A DNA stretch of 38,914 bases from Methylocystis sp. Its GTDB lineage: Bacteria > Pseudomonadota > Alphaproteobacteria > Rhizobiales > Beijerinckiaceae. The position numbers were made by a program, and so were the translations under genes. Of the stretch, positions 8,689 through 17,986 are shown in pieces. A model generated the notes under the pieces. It was not told the origin of the DNA. It saw nothing but the letters and a program-made list of their open reading frames with translations, and ran no database searches. Every line of letters starts with the position of its first letter. Within the stretch, counting starts at the first letter, position 1. The stretch lies in NCBI GenBank assembly GCA_016178015.1, contig JACOUB010000055.1, positions 1-38,914 of the forward strand, in the 5' to 3' direction.

Positions 8689-9861
8689 TCAGGTTTGCGC
8701 GCCGGAAGGCGCGCGGTCCGGCGGCGCCTCGGAGCGCGGGCCTTCAGGCCCGCCTGGACGTGGAGACGCCAGCACGCCGCCCGCCAGCGGCGCCGCAACG
8801 CCGGTGGTCTTGGGAAAGGTGATCGGCAGGCCTTTCAGCGCCCGCACGGCGAGAAACGCGAACGCCTGCGCCTCGAGCGCGTCGCCCGACCAGCCGAGCG
8901 CGTCGGCGGTCGTCACCTTGCAGGGAAGGCGCGTGACAAGCTCGCGCACCAGGATCGGATTGCGCGCCCCGCCGCCGCAGACAATCAACACTTGCGGCGG
9001 CTTGGGCAGGCGCGCAAGCAGCGGCGCCAGCGACGCCGCCGTGAAAGCAGTCAGCGTAGCGGCGGCGTCCTCGGTTAAGAGATCGCTTATTGCATTAAGA
9101 GAGAAAGCGTTTCTATCCAATGATTTGGGTGGGTGAAGCTCAAAAAAAGGATGAGCCAGCAGGCGCGCCAGCGCGGCGTCGTTGACGCGCCCGCGCGCGG
9201 CGGTCTGGCCATGCCGGTCGATCGGCGCGCCGGTGCGCGCCAGCATGAGATCGTCGATCAGCGCGTTGCCGGGGCCGGCGTCGCAGGCGATCAGCTCGAC
9301 GCCGTCGTCGATGTAGGTGAGGTTGGCGACGCCGCCGATGTTGAGCAGGGCGACCTGCCCGCGCATGCCGGCCGCCACAACCAGCGCGCGATGAAACACG
9401 GGAACGATCGGCGCGCCCTCGCCGCCGGCCGCCACGTCGGCGGCGCGGAAATCATAGGCCACGCCGACGCCGAGCCGGCGGGCCAGGCCGGGGCCGTCGC
9501 CGATCTGGACGGTCAGATGTTGCTTCGGGCGATGCAGGACGGTCTGGCCGTGGAAGCCCACCACGTCGATGCTTGCGGCCTCTAACCCATTGTCGCGCCA
9601 AAAAATCTCGACACACTCGGCGTGGCGGTCGGTGACCATGCGCTCCGCTGTGGCCAACCGCCCGGGCCGGGCCAGCCGATCCTCAAGGCCCGCAGCTTCC
9701 GCCAGGGCGGCGCGCAGCAGCGCGCGGTCGGCGTCGCCGTAAGGCAGAAAGCCGGTCGGCCCGAAGGCAAGCTCCGCCTCGCCGTCCGTCTCGACCAGCG
9801 CAACATCGACCCCGTCCATGGAGGTGCCCGACATCAGGCCGATCGCGCGACAGAGGGCCAA
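8689..9861 (-). CDS. anmK: anhydro-N-acetylmuramic acid kinase
   Basis: Cell-wall recycling enzyme: phosphorylates and hydrolyses 1,6-anhydro-MurNAc to MurNAc-6-phosphate. Sugar-kinase/actin fold with the N-terminal ATP motif MSGTSMDGVDVAL (residues 10-22), FHGQTVLHRP, GDGPGLA, the YDFRAADVAAGGEGAP substrate loop and DAGPGNALID with the expected catalytic Asp at about 194. The start is a TTG at 9861 with a weak ribosome-binding site, chosen because the conserved MSGTSMDG follows immediately. The last 20 or so residues (Pro, Arg and Gly rich, after GGVLASP) fall inside a REP element and are unlikely to belong to the fold; the protein appears to have lost its original stop and gained a tail from the repeat. 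Confidence 0.95.
   Translation of the reverse strand: MALCRAIGLMSGTSMDGVDVALVETDGEAELAFGPTGFLPYGDADRALLRAALAEAAGLEDRLARPGRLATAERMVTDRHAECVEIFWRDNGLEAASIDVVGFHGQTVLHRPKQHLTVQIGDGPGLARRLGVGVAYDFRAADVAAGGEGAPIVPVFHRALVVAAGMRGQVALLNIGGVANLTYIDDGVELIACDAGPGNALIDDLMLARTGAPIDRHGQTAARGRVNDAALARLLAHPFFELHPPKSLDRNAFSLNAISDLLTEDAAATLTAFTAASLAPLLARLPKPPQVLIVCGGGARNPILVRELVTRLPCKVTTADALGWSGDALEAQAFAFLAVRALKGLPITFPKTTGVAAPLAGGVLASPRPGGPEGPRSEAPPDRAPSGAQT
8697..8753. repeat. inverted pair of REP modules inside the anmK 3' end
   Basis: Two copies of one module, CGGACCGCG followed by a hairpin of the type GCGAGCCTTCAGGCTCGC, in opposite orientation: an inverted copy at 8697-8720 and a direct, slightly diverged copy at 8730-8753. 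The same pair, but in the reverse arrangement, is at 15885-15954. Such bipartite palindromic repeats resemble REP/BIME elements. Here it lies within the coding end of anmK. Confidence 0.75.
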
Positions 9862-9913
9862 GGCAGAATCTCGCGGTTCAGGAAAGGGAGATTAGCAGAA
9901 ATGGGGCGAAAAT

Positions 9914-10103
9914 CCTTCTCCCGCGAAGCGGGAGAACGCAGCCCGGCGAAGCCGGGTCGGATGAGGGCCGGCGCCGTCCCCGAAACGACGCAGAATAAAC
10001 GGCCTGGACAGGGCGCAAATCCCACAGGCGTCGTAAATCGCAAGCGCCCTCATCCGACCCTCGCTGACGCGAGGGCCACCTTCTCCCGCTTCGCGGGAGA
10101 AGG
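9914..10103. repeat. mosaic intergenic element with inverted hairpin modules
   Basis: The anmK-tyrS divergent gap (9862-10202) is filled mainly by this element. Its left part (9914-9969) reads CCTTCTCCCGCGAAGCGGGA, a second hairpin, then CGGATGAGGGC; its right part (10046-10103) is the same in reverse complement. The 76 bases between (9970-10045) match nothing else here. This arrangement resembles the Rhizobium-type intergenic mosaic elements (RIME) common in alphaproteobacteria. The remaining 100 bases before tyrS hold no gene; they should contain its promoter. Confidence 0.75.
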
Positions 10104-10202
10104 AATTCGCGCCCTATCTTGCCTTATTTTTTTCCTGCCGGCGCAGGCGCCGCCTCTTTCCCCTCCTTGCCACCTCGCCCCGTTGCCCCTACACCCTGCT
10201 TC

Positions 10203-11465
10203 ATGTCCGACGATTCCCGCCCCAAGTCCGAATTCCTGGCGCGGCTCGTCGAGCGCGGCTTCGTGCATCAATGCTCGGACCTCGAGGGACTCGACGAACA
10301 AGCGCGCAAGGGCGGGCTTGCCGCCTACATCGGTTTCGACTGCACGGCGCCCTCGCTGCATGTCGGCTCGCTCTTGCCGATCATGCTGCTTTGCTGGCTG
10401 CAACGCACCGGCGGCAGGCCGCTGCCGCTCATGGGCGGCGGCACGACGCGGGTCGGCGACCCGTCCGGCAAGGACGAGAGCCGCAAGCTCTTAACCGTCG
10501 CGGCCATTAACGCCAACAAGGCCTCGATCAAGAGCGTGTTCGAGACGTTCCTCGCCTTCGGGCCGGGCGCGGCGGACGCCCTGCTGCTCGACAACGCCGA
10601 GTGGCTGATGGGCCTGAACTACATCGACTTCCTGCGTGAGGTCGGGCGGCACTTCTCGGTCAACCGGATGCTGGCGATGGATTCGGTGAAGCTGCGGCTC
10701 GAGCGCCAGCACGAGCTCTCCTTTATCGAATTCAATTACATGTGCCTGCAAGCTTATGATTTCGTCGAGGTCAACCGGCGCTACGGCGCCATTTTGCAAA
10801 TGGGCGGCTCCGACCAATGGGGCAATATCGTCGCCGGCCTCGATCTCGGCCGCCGCATGGGAACGCCGCAGCTCTATGCGCTGACCTCGCCGCTGCTGAC
10901 CACGGCGTCCGGCGCTAAGATGGGCAAGACGGCCGCAGGCGCCGTCTGGCTCAACGCCGATCAGTTGTCGCCCTACGATTACTGGCAGTACTGGCGCAAC
11001 ACGGAGGACGCGGACGTGGCGCGCTTCCTCAAACTGTTCACCTTCTTGCCATTGGACGAAATCGCGCGGCTTGCGGCGCTTGCCGGCGCCGAGATCAACG
11101 AGGCGAAGAAGGCGTTGGCGACCGAGGCGACGGCGCTCGTCCATGGCCGCGCGGCGGCCGAACAGGCAGCCGCGACGGCGCGCGCCACGTTCGAGGACGG
11201 CGCGTTGGCTTTGTCCCTGCCCAGGGTCGCGGTCGGCGCCGAGGACGTGACGAACGGTCTTGGCGTGCTCAGCGCTTTCGTCAAGGCCGGGCTCGTCGCC
11301 TCGACCAGCGAGGCGCGCCGTCAGGTCAGAAGCGGCGGCTTGCGCGTTAACGACTTGGCCGTAACGGACGACCGTGCGCTCATCGGCGAGAAGGACTTTG
11401 ATAACAATGGCGTCGTCAAGCTGTCGCTCGGCAAGAAGAAGCATGTCCTGCTGGCGTTGAGTTGA
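10203..11465 (+). CDS. tyrS: tyrosyl-tRNA synthetase
   Basis: Class I aminoacyl-tRNA synthetase charging tRNA-Tyr. The 420-residue protein has the bacterial TyrS order: Rossmann catalytic core with [16 protein letters not shown] (the HIGH-equivalent HVGS at 53-56), [13 protein letters not shown], the Tyr/tRNA-recognition stretch [24 protein letters not shown], the KMSKS-equivalent KMGKT at 239-243, and a C-terminal S4 RNA-binding domain ([19 protein letters not shown]). I start it at ATG 10203 ([10 protein letters not shown]), which fits the family length; an in-frame extension back to 10119 would be non-conserved and Pro/Ala-rich. It is convergent with the AsmA-like gene, seven bases between the stops. 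Confidence 0.97.
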   Translation: MSDDSRPKSEFLARLVERGFVHQCSDLEGLDEQARKGGLAAYIGFDCTAPSLHVGSLLPIMLLCWLQRTGGRPLPLMGGGTTRVGDPSGKDESRKLLTVAAINANKASIKSVFETFLAFGPGAADALLLDNAEWLMGLNYIDFLREVGRHFSVNRMLAMDSVKLRLERQHELSFIEFNYMCLQAYDFVEVNRRYGAILQMGGSDQWGNIVAGLDLGRRMGTPQLYALTSPLLTTASGAKMGKTAAGAVWLNADQLSPYDYWQYWRNTEDADVARFLKLFTFLPLDEIARLAALAGAEINEAKKALATEATALVHGRAAAEQAAATARATFEDGALALSLPRVAVGAEDVTNGLGVLSAFVKAGLVASTSEARRQVRSGGLRVNDLAVTDDRALIGEKDFDNNGVVKLSLGKKKHVLLALS

Positions 11466-11472
11466 ATGTTGC

Positions 11473-14400
11473 CTACCACCGCCCGTCGTCGCGCGGCGAC
11501 GACACCGGCTCGGGCAGGCGCGCGGTGCCATCCACGATTCCCATCAGCTTGCGGACCAGCCCCGGCGCGATCGCCGACAGCGGATTGACGGTGAGCACGG
11601 GTCCGTCGATCGAGCCCGACACGCCGTAATTGAGCGCGAATACGCCCTCGTGCCGCCCGCCGACCAGAATGAGGCCGAGCACGGGAATGTTCGACAACAG
11701 ATTGTTCAGTGCGTAGGCCGGAACGTAAGCGCCTGAGACATCAATGTGGTCACGCGCGAAATCGACGTAGCCGTCGACGGTCAGTCCGATTTCGGGCCCC
11801 GACATCACGCCTTCGCGCAAGCCCAGCCTTCCGCCAGACCACGTAAATCCGGCCTGCAAGCGGCTGAACATAACCGAATCGGGATCAAAGTGGACGACGC
11901 CCCGGTTGTCGGCCCTGGCCGCGCCTTGGGTCATCAGCTGACGCATCGTCGGTTCGTTCTTAAGATAGAAATCGCGGATGTGCAGCACGCCATCGGCGCG
12001 GCTCTGGCCAAGCGCCACGCTCGCGTTCAGCACGCCGCCGTCCATTCGGGGGTAGAGATCGAGGAAGGACAACAATGATCCGCCGTCGCTGGTCGAAACC
12101 TCGATCTGCGGCCCACTGTTCTGGCTGCGCGTCAGCGCCGCCGCCAGCGGCTCACGCCCGAAACTGCCGGAAAGCGACAAGGCCCGCGGCCTGCCGCCCC
12201 GCCGCTCCAATTTCAGTTCGACATTCGACAGGATTTGCCTGCCGTAGCCGCTGACGATGGGCGATTTAAAATCGAGGTCCAAATCGTCGAACGAGAGCGA
12301 GGATTTGGCGCCGCCCGCCGCAAAGCGCTCGCCGCTCGGCGGCGCGGAATCAGCCTGCATCAAGAATTGCAGCACCGGACGGGCGTCGATATTGACGCCC
12401 CGAACGACGAGCTTCAGCGCATCGCCGCTGCGCGTGGCCTCGACGCGCGCGTCGTCGCCCGGAGACAGCCGCATCTGCGAGAGTTTCGCCGAGCGGAACG
12501 CGCCATCGCGCGTGAGTTCGACGACGCCGCTGGCCTGCGCCGCGCTCCCGTCGAGGGTAAATTGTTCGAGCGTCAATCCCTCGGGACGCTTCACCAGCCT
12601 GAACGTCGCCTTTCCGGCTGTCCCGGCGGGCTTCGTCAGGCCGGGCAACGGATTGTTGAGAGCCGCTTTCGTCAGATCGAGCTCGATCTGAGCGTCTGTG
12701 TCTTCGACCGGAACCGGCGTCTTGATAGCCACGTTGATCGGACCCGCGACGCCCGGCGCTCCGAACCCGGCTTTGGCGCGCGTCGCCTCGTCGAAGACGA
12801 GCGACACTTGCGCTTGCGCTGGTCCCCTTTCCCCAAACTGCCGCCGAATGTCGAGCGTCGCCGGCGCGCCAAAAAGACGCCCGGCGCCGGCGACATGCAA
12901 ACCGCTGCGATCGGCAACGACTTTCAGAGCCGCGTTTTCCAGTCGCTCTTTGCCGATGAAACGCTCGATCGACAGATTGGACGTCTCGGCGTCGATGGCC
13001 ACGGCCGTGCGCTCGCTGCGCGCGGCGGCGCCCAGCTCAAAATCGACTCGCAAACGGCCGTCGATTTGTCCGTCCTTCAGAACGCCGCTCTCCAGGGGAA
13101 GACTAGCGAATGGCGCAACGCTCTCGACGGCGAGAACATCCGCGACGGCTTCGACATTGCCTGAAAGACGCATGTCGAGAGCCGTCGGCGTCGGATTAAC
13201 GTCGGTTTCGGGCGCGACGAAACTGCCCTCGCTGAGAACGAGACGATGCCCCGGCGCCGTCTCCATCGCTCCCGCCGAAGCGAGGAAGCGAGACGTGTGG
13301 CCCGTGATATGCGCTTGGCCTGCAACGCCGGTGAACGGCGGCAGCCCGGGAAGGAGGGCAAGAATCGTCGCGTCGGCGATTTCGAAATCGGCGCGGATCG
13401 CCGCATCGGGCGCCGCGCGCTCGAAGCGTATCGCCGTCAATGCGGCGTTGTCGAGATCTGCAGCCAGGGTCCCGCTCCGCACCACGCCGGCCGCCACATG
13501 CTCCAAGAACCAGGCGCGCGTCGCCGCCTCGACGTGCGACGGCCACAAACGCATGATGGCGCGCATCGGCGTCTCGGATAGGGTCAATCCATATTTCAGA
13601 TGCGGGCCGTCCGCCCAATCCATCGACCCCGATGCGGCCAGTTTGATATCGGGGCCGGCAAGCTCAAGCTGATCGACAGTCACCTTGTTGGCGGCTTGCA
13701 TGAATTTCGCGCGCAAGCGTCCCTGTTCGACAACGAGGTTCTGTTCGCCGCGCTTTTCGGGCGCGAAAACGCCGGGTTGCGCCAGCTCGGCGGCAATGGT
13801 CCAGGACGCTGCGTCCGGATTCGCATCGACGCCGGCGGCGCCGCTAGACGGCGGCGTCGCCGATCCCTTGAAAATCAGATCGGCGCCCCCCGCCTTGATC
13901 TCGACTGGCTCGGCCAGAAACCGGCGCGAATTGCCGTCCCAATGCACCGCGCCGAAAATATCGTCGATCATGACGGGTTCGTGATCGGGGGCGTCGAGAC
14001 GGAAGAACCCCGACTTGGCGCCGAAATTGCCGCTGGCCTCCATGACGCGCCCATCGCCCGCCAAGGCGAAATGCACGCTGAGCGACATGGGCGCGTCGGT
14101 GTCGAATTTCAGATTACGGAATCCGCCGACGAGAGCGATCTCGTCGAGCGACAGGTCGCGCAATTGCACATCGAAAGTGCGGCGGTCCCCGGGCGCGCCC
14201 TTGGCGGTCGCGGTCGCTGTCCAGCGACGCGAAGCGCCTGTCGCGGCGAGGCTGAAATGCGTCGCGCCCAAACTCTTGTCGAGGCTCAGCGAGAGATCGT
14301 CGTAACTGAAGGTGCGATCGACGGTGCGATCGTCGATGACGAGACGCCCCCGCGCCACCCCGACCCTGTCGATGGCGCCGATCGGACTGTCGGGACTGGT

Positions 14401-15087
14401 GGCGAGATCGACCAGTCCACGCAAGGCGGCCGCCGCCTGTTGCAACAGCGCCGCGCGCGCGCCAAGTTTGCCGGCCGGGACGGCGTCCGCAGCGCCGCCG
14501 CGCGCCGGCGTGTGCGGGGCGACCTCGCCGCCCGACGCGCCGATCGCAGCGAGTGGAATGGCGATCGGCGGATCGGTTCCGGCCGATATGGCGATCACCC
14601 CATCGGCCATGACGGCAAGCCGCAGCTCGAGATCCAGGACCTCCAGGCGGCGCGGCCTCAGCCGGCCATACAGCAGCGACGGCAGATCGACCGATAATTC
14701 GGCGCGCGGAGCGGCGACGATGGTGCGCCCCCCCATCTTGACGGCCAGGCCGCCGACGGTGAGCGTCGGCCCATGATCGGTGTTGGCGATGGCGGCGGCG
14801 CCCAGATCGAAATCGTAACGAGGCCCGTAGAGTTCGCTAAGCGATTCGGCGATTGCCGGGGCCAGCCAATCAAAGCTGATCGGACCACGCGCCAGCGCCA
14901 TAAAAAACGCTCCGACGCCGATTGCAACGCCGGCTACTCCCCACGCCGCCGCCACAGCCGCAAAGCGCAACGCTTTCCGGCCACGCCGACGCTCGGCGGC
15001 GCGAACCACATGGTTCGCGCCCTGGTTCAGGAAAACACTCGAACCCAAGGGCTCGCCGATGGACTCATCGCTGGTTCGATCGGTCAA
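11473..15087 (-). CDS. AsmA/YhdP-like envelope protein (DUF3971)
   Basis: Very large (1204 residues) single-pass inner-membrane protein with a long periplasmic body. One N-terminal membrane segment (about residues 43-67, FAAVAAAWGVAGVAIGVGAF) is preceded by a basic cytoplasmic stretch. The rest is repeated beta-rich AsmA-type sequence: LTVGGLAVKMGGRTIVAAPR near the start, DUF3971-like middle, and an AsmA-like C-terminal region (VALGQSRADGVLHIRDFYLK, GEIGL-type repeats, NPLSAIAPGLVRKLMGI near the end). Relatives such as YhdP and TamB are thought to bridge the envelope and carry phospholipid to the outer membrane; the same role here is inference. Start is a TTG at 15087 with AAGGA about 10 bases upstream; a downstream start cannot be excluded. 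Confidence 0.88.
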   Translation of the reverse strand: MTDRTSDESIGEPLGSSVFLNQGANHVVRAAERRRGRKALRFAAVAAAWGVAGVAIGVGAFFMALARGPISFDWLAPAIAESLSELYGPRYDFDLGAAAIANTDHGPTLTVGGLAVKMGGRTIVAAPRAELSVDLPSLLYGRLRPRRLEVLDLELRLAVMADGVIAISAGTDPPIAIPLAAIGASGGEVAPHTPARGGAADAVPAGKLGARAALLQQAAAALRGLVDLATSPDSPIGAIDRVGVARGRLVIDDRTVDRTFSYDDLSLSLDKSLGATHFSLAATGASRRWTATATAKGAPGDRRTFDVQLRDLSLDEIALVGGFRNLKFDTDAPMSLSVHFALAGDGRVMEASGNFGAKSGFFRLDAPDHEPVMIDDIFGAVHWDGNSRRFLAEPVEIKAGGADLIFKGSATPPSSGAAGVDANPDAASWTIAAELAQPGVFAPEKRGEQNLVVEQGRLRAKFMQAANKVTVDQLELAGPDIKLAASGSMDWADGPHLKYGLTLSETPMRAIMRLWPSHVEAATRAWFLEHVAAGVVRSGTLAADLDNAALTAIRFERAAPDAAIRADFEIADATILALLPGLPPFTGVAGQAHITGHTSRFLASAGAMETAPGHRLVLSEGSFVAPETDVNPTPTALDMRLSGNVEAVADVLAVESVAPFASLPLESGVLKDGQIDGRLRVDFELGAAARSERTAVAIDAETSNLSIERFIGKERLENAALKVVADRSGLHVAGAGRLFGAPATLDIRRQFGERGPAQAQVSLVFDEATRAKAGFGAPGVAGPINVAIKTPVPVEDTDAQIELDLTKAALNNPLPGLTKPAGTAGKATFRLVKRPEGLTLEQFTLDGSAAQASGVVELTRDGAFRSAKLSQMRLSPGDDARVEATRSGDALKLVVRGVNIDARPVLQFLMQADSAPPSGERFAAGGAKSSLSFDDLDLDFKSPIVSGYGRQILSNVELKLERRGGRPRALSLSGSFGREPLAAALTRSQNSGPQIEVSTSDGGSLLSFLDLYPRMDGGVLNASVALGQSRADGVLHIRDFYLKNEPTMRQLMTQGAARADNRGVVHFDPDSVMFSRLQAGFTWSGGRLGLREGVMSGPEIGLTVDGYVDFARDHIDVSGAYVPAYALNNLLSNIPVLGLILVGGRHEGVFALNYGVSGSIDGPVLTVNPLSAIAPGLVRKLMGIVDGTARLPEPVSSPRDDGRW

Positions 15088-15380
15088 CCGCCCACATCCT
15101 TCGCTCTGACGATTTTGGCTTTGCTACGCCGGCTCACGCTGTGCGCCCATTTCGATGCGGCGCGGCGACGACAGTCAAGAGGCCCGCGCAGCGCCTTAAG
15201 ATTCTTGCTTGATTGCATTAGATTCTTGCTTAATTTCATTTTCTTTAACCACAAACTGGCGCCCGCTTGGCTTGAACGTGCGCCAACTGGCGAATTTCCG
15301 GCAAAGCGCTTGCAAAACGCCGCCCCCGCCGCGTTGTGGAAATCTATTTTAGGGGCGGATGCGTCGAAAGGATGGCGCCG

Positions 15381-15866
15381 ATGACTGACGATGCAAAAGT
15401 CCCGCTCTTGCAAGAAGGCGATTTAGCCCCCCAATTCGATCTTCCCGGCGCCGGCGGCGCGCGCATCGCCCTGGCCTTCTTCAAGGGAAAGAAGGTGGCG
15501 CTCTATTTCTATCCCAAGGACGACACGCCGGGCTGCACGGCGGAAGCCATCGCCTTCAACGGGCTGCGCGACAAATTCACGCACGCCGGAACGGCGATCG
15601 TCGGCATATCGCCGGACTCGCCGGCCAGCCACCATAAATTCTGCGATAAATACGCGCTAGCCCTGCCGCTCGCCGCCGACGAGCGCAAAGACACATTGCA
15701 AGCCTATGGCGTGTGGGCCGAAAAGAGCATGTACGGACGCACTTACATGGGCGTCGAGCGCACGACCTTCCTCATCGGCAAGGATGGGCGCATCGCCAGG
15801 ATTTGGCGTAAGGTGAAAGTGCCCGGCCATGCCGAGGAGGTGCTGGCGGCGGCGAAGGCGCTGTGA
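15381..15866 (+). CDS. bcp: peroxiredoxin, BCP/PrxQ type
   Basis: Thiol peroxidase that reduces hydrogen and organic peroxides. The 161-residue protein has the peroxidatic Cys at 52 in DDTPGCTAEAIAF. The common PrxQ resolving Cys five residues later is replaced by Ile, but a second Cys lies at 88 (HHKFCDKY), 36 residues on, the spacing known for the alpha2-alpha3 disulphide subtype such as the Xylella enzyme. So a two-Cys mechanism remains likely. I choose ATG 15381 (MTDDAKVP) with AAAGGA nine bases before it; ATGs at 15336 and 15372 are alternatives. It is divergent from the AsmA-like gene and followed by a REP pair. Confidence 0.94.
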   Translation: MTDDAKVPLLQEGDLAPQFDLPGAGGARIALAFFKGKKVALYFYPKDDTPGCTAEAIAFNGLRDKFTHAGTAIVGISPDSPASHHKFCDKYALALPLAADERKDTLQAYGVWAEKSMYGRTYMGVERTTFLIGKDGRIARIWRKVKVPGHAEEVLAAAKAL

Positions 15867-15884
15867 GAGGGTTCTCCGAGCGCA

Positions 15885-15954
15885 CGGACCGCGAGCCTTC
15901 AGGCTCGCATACGTCTGCTGACGCCATGTAGCGCGCCTAAAGGCGCGCGGTCCG
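15885..15954. repeat. inverted pair of REP modules
   Basis: Between bcp and rnd: a direct module (15885-15908, CGGACCGCGAGCCTTCAGGC plus CTCGC arm end) and an inverted module (15931-15954, GCGCGCCTAAAGGCGCGCGG plus TCCG). The hairpin arms of each copy are compensated, so base changes on one side match changes on the other. It is the same family as 8697-8753 with the module order reversed. It may also end transcription of bcp, though no T-run follows. Confidence 0.75.
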
Positions 15955-16050
15955 GTTGGCGCCCTTTCGTCTGCTGAAGGCTGGGTTCAGCTTCAGCGTC
16001 TCCTCGACGTTGATTCCATTCGGTCCGAAAGTTCGCTACAATAATTTCAA

Positions 16051-17220
16051 ATGACCCTTTTGACCTCCAATGACGAACTGGCCGCGGCCTGCGAGCGTCT
16101 TTCCCGTCACCCCTTCGTCGCCGTCGATACGGAATTTTTGCGCGAGACGACCTTCTGGCCGAAGGTCTGCGTCATTCAGCTCGCCTCGCCAGACGAAGCC
16201 TTCGCCATCGACGCCCTCGCCGAGGGGCTCGACCTTTCCCCCTTTTTCGCGCTGATGGCCGACGCGAGCGTGGTCAAGGTTTTCCACGCCGCCCGCCAGG
16301 ACCTCGAGATCATTTGGCGGCTCGCCAAGCTCATCCCGGCGCCGCTGTTCGACACGCAGGTCGCCGCCATGGTCTGCGGCTTCGGCGATCAGGCTTCCTA
16401 TCTCGAACTGGTCAGGGCCATCGTCAAGCAAAGTCTCGACAAATCCTCGCGTTTCACCGACTGGTCGCGCCGCCCGCTGTCGCCGGCGCAGATCGACTAC
16501 GCCATCGCCGACGTGACGCACTTGCGCGATATCTACGCGCATTTGCGGGCGCGGCTGGAGAGTTCGAACCGCCTTCACTGGTTGGCGGACGAGATGAAAA
16601 CCCTCACCTCGCCCGCGACTTACGAGCAGCATCCGGACAACGCCTGGGAGCGGTTGCGCCACCGCGCCCGCAAGCCGCGCGACCTCGCCGTGCTGATCGA
16701 GCTCGCCGCGTGGCGGGAGAGCGAGGCGCAAGCGCGCGATGTGCCGCGCAATCGCGTGCTCAAGGACGACATGCTGATCGAGATCGCGCTGGCCGCCCCG
16801 CGCGGTCACGAGGCGCTGGCGGGGCTGCGCGCCTTTCCCCGCAGTCTGGAGCGCTCGCGCTCGGCCACCGACATCGTCGCCGCCGTCGAGCGCGGCCTGG
16901 CGCGCGATCCGGATGGGCTGCCGCGCATTGCGCGCGAACGGCGAACCAACAACAGCGCCATTGTCGAACTCCTGAAGGTGCTGTTGCGGCACGTGGCGGA
17001 GGAGACCGGCGTAGCGGCCAAAATGATCGCCACGGTCGAAGACCTCGAGGCCATCGCGGCGAGCGACGACGCCAAGGCCCCGGCGCTCGCCGGCTGGCGG
17101 CGCGCCATCTTCGGCGAGCAAGCGCTCGAATTGAAACGCGGCAAGCTGGCTCTCGCCGTCGACAACGGCAAGGTCGTCACTCTCAACTGGCAGGAGACGG
17201 ACGAGCCGCCGGCCGGCTGA
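16051..17220 (+). CDS. rnd: ribonuclease D
   Basis: 3'-5' exoribonuclease that trims tRNA precursors. The DEDDy catalytic residues are all visible: D26 and E28 in [11 protein letters not shown]84 in HAARQDLEI, and Y150 with D154 in [12 protein letters not shown]. An HRDC domain follows (about residues 205-290, [17 protein letters not shown] onward) and a second helical HRDC-like region completes the 389 residues, the usual length. The ATG at 16051 has no strong ribosome-binding site. A hairpin 20 bases past the stop is a candidate terminator. Confidence 0.96.
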   Translation: MTLLTSNDELAAACERLSRHPFVAVDTEFLRETTFWPKVCVIQLASPDEAFAIDALAEGLDLSPFFALMADASVVKVFHAARQDLEIIWRLAKLIPAPLFDTQVAAMVCGFGDQASYLELVRAIVKQSLDKSSRFTDWSRRPLSPAQIDYAIADVTHLRDIYAHLRARLESSNRLHWLADEMKTLTSPATYEQHPDNAWERLRHRARKPRDLAVLIELAAWRESEAQARDVPRNRVLKDDMLIEIALAAPRGHEALAGLRAFPRSLERSRSATDIVAAVERGLARDPDGLPRIARERRTNNSAIVELLKVLLRHVAEETGVAAKMIATVEDLEAIAASDDAKAPALAGWRRAIFGEQALELKRGKLALAVDNGKVVTLNWQETDEPPAG

Positions 17221-17239
17221 CGGCATCGCGTCATTTTCG

Positions 17240-17265
17240 AAATACCTTTCCAAAAAGGTATTTTT
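17240..17265 (+). terminator. candidate terminator after rnd
   Basis: A 10-bp perfect stem (AAATACCTTT / AAAGGTATTT) with a CCAA loop, running into five T. The stem is AT-rich, so it is weaker than a typical intrinsic terminator, but position (20 bases after the rnd stop) and T-run fit. Confidence 0.55.
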
Positions 17266-17431
17266 CCTTGCGTCGCAAAATTTATGGTTTCGCAATATTG
17301 CCATGCTGCAATGCTGACCGCCGCAAAGCGCGGCGGAACTCGTCCAAAACATGACGTGTTTCTTGCAATCCCGCCCCGATACGGCGGGTCCCCGCAACCA
17401 TGCTCCTCCATAACGCTTGGAAGGGAATAGA

Positions 17432-17815
17432 ATGATGCAAGCAGCAGAACGCATTGTCGCGGCAACGCTCGGCGGAATGCTGTGCGTTGCAGCAAGCGGC
17501 GGCCTCCGCGCCGCCGAGAACCCGCTGACGATGACGCCGCTGATGGCGGTCACTCTCGACGTTGGAACGAAGCACATCGTGAGCTATTTCCTCAGCGGCG
17601 ACGGCTTCTGCATGCTGACCCTCATGGTCGCCGACCACGCCGGCGGCGCAGAGCGCGGGGCGGCGTCGCGTGTGCAAGCGTCGATCTCCGCCGGCAAGAG
17701 CGCGCGCTTCGACACAGCCGACGGCAAGTCGTTGCGCTTTGCCTGCAAACCCGGGGCGCAAGCGATGAGCGTCCTGGCGCTCGACCATCTCGCCGCTAAT
17801 CCGGACCTCGAGTGA
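17432..17815 (+). CDS. small exported protein of unknown function
   Basis: Unrecognised protein of 127 residues. GGAAGGG lies about seven bases before ATG 17432, and a second ATG follows directly. The N terminus is a typical signal peptide (ERIVAATLGGMLCVAASGG, cleavage probably after LRAA), so it should be periplasmic. The mature part is short (about 95 residues) with two cysteines (GDGFCML and RFACKP), able to form one disulphide, and a run of beta-type sequence (LMAVTLDVGTKHIVSYFLS). No membrane segment follows. It stands alone between rnd and the convergent ppx, with a mosaic repeat behind it. Confidence 0.75.
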   Translation: MMQAAERIVAATLGGMLCVAASGGLRAAENPLTMTPLMAVTLDVGTKHIVSYFLSGDGFCMLTLMVADHAGGAERGAASRVQASISAGKSARFDTADGKSLRFACKPGAQAMSVLALDHLAANPDLE

Positions 17816-17855
17816 TATGGAACCCGTTGATTTCAATATCGGCTTGGGCGCGAGT

Positions 17856-17964
17856 CCCTTCTCCGGCTCGCGGGAGAAGGTGTCGCGCGGAACGCGCGAC
17901 GGATGAGGGCCCTCACTCGACTAAGGCTTCGCCGGGCCACCCTCTCTAAGCGAGCGGGAGAGGG
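17856..17964. repeat. mosaic intergenic element between the small exported gene and ppx
   Basis: Direct half CCCTTCTCCGGCTCGCGGGA with a second hairpin TCGCGCGGAACGCGCGA and GGATGAGGGC, then an inverted half CCTCACTCGACTAAGGCTTC through GCGAGCGGGAGAGGG. Same family as 9914-10103 and 30278-30408, here with no spacer between halves. It lies between the convergent ends of two genes and could act as a bidirectional transcription stop. Confidence 0.75.
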
Positions 17965-17986
17965 AAGCGCGCGACCGATGGCCCCG

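Noticed and set aside
10119-10202. N-terminal extension of TyrS
   Set aside because: Pro/Ala-rich and outside the conserved start; no ribosome-binding site.
16036-17577. 513-residue minus-strand frame
   Set aside because: Antisense to rnd, which has all its catalytic residues.
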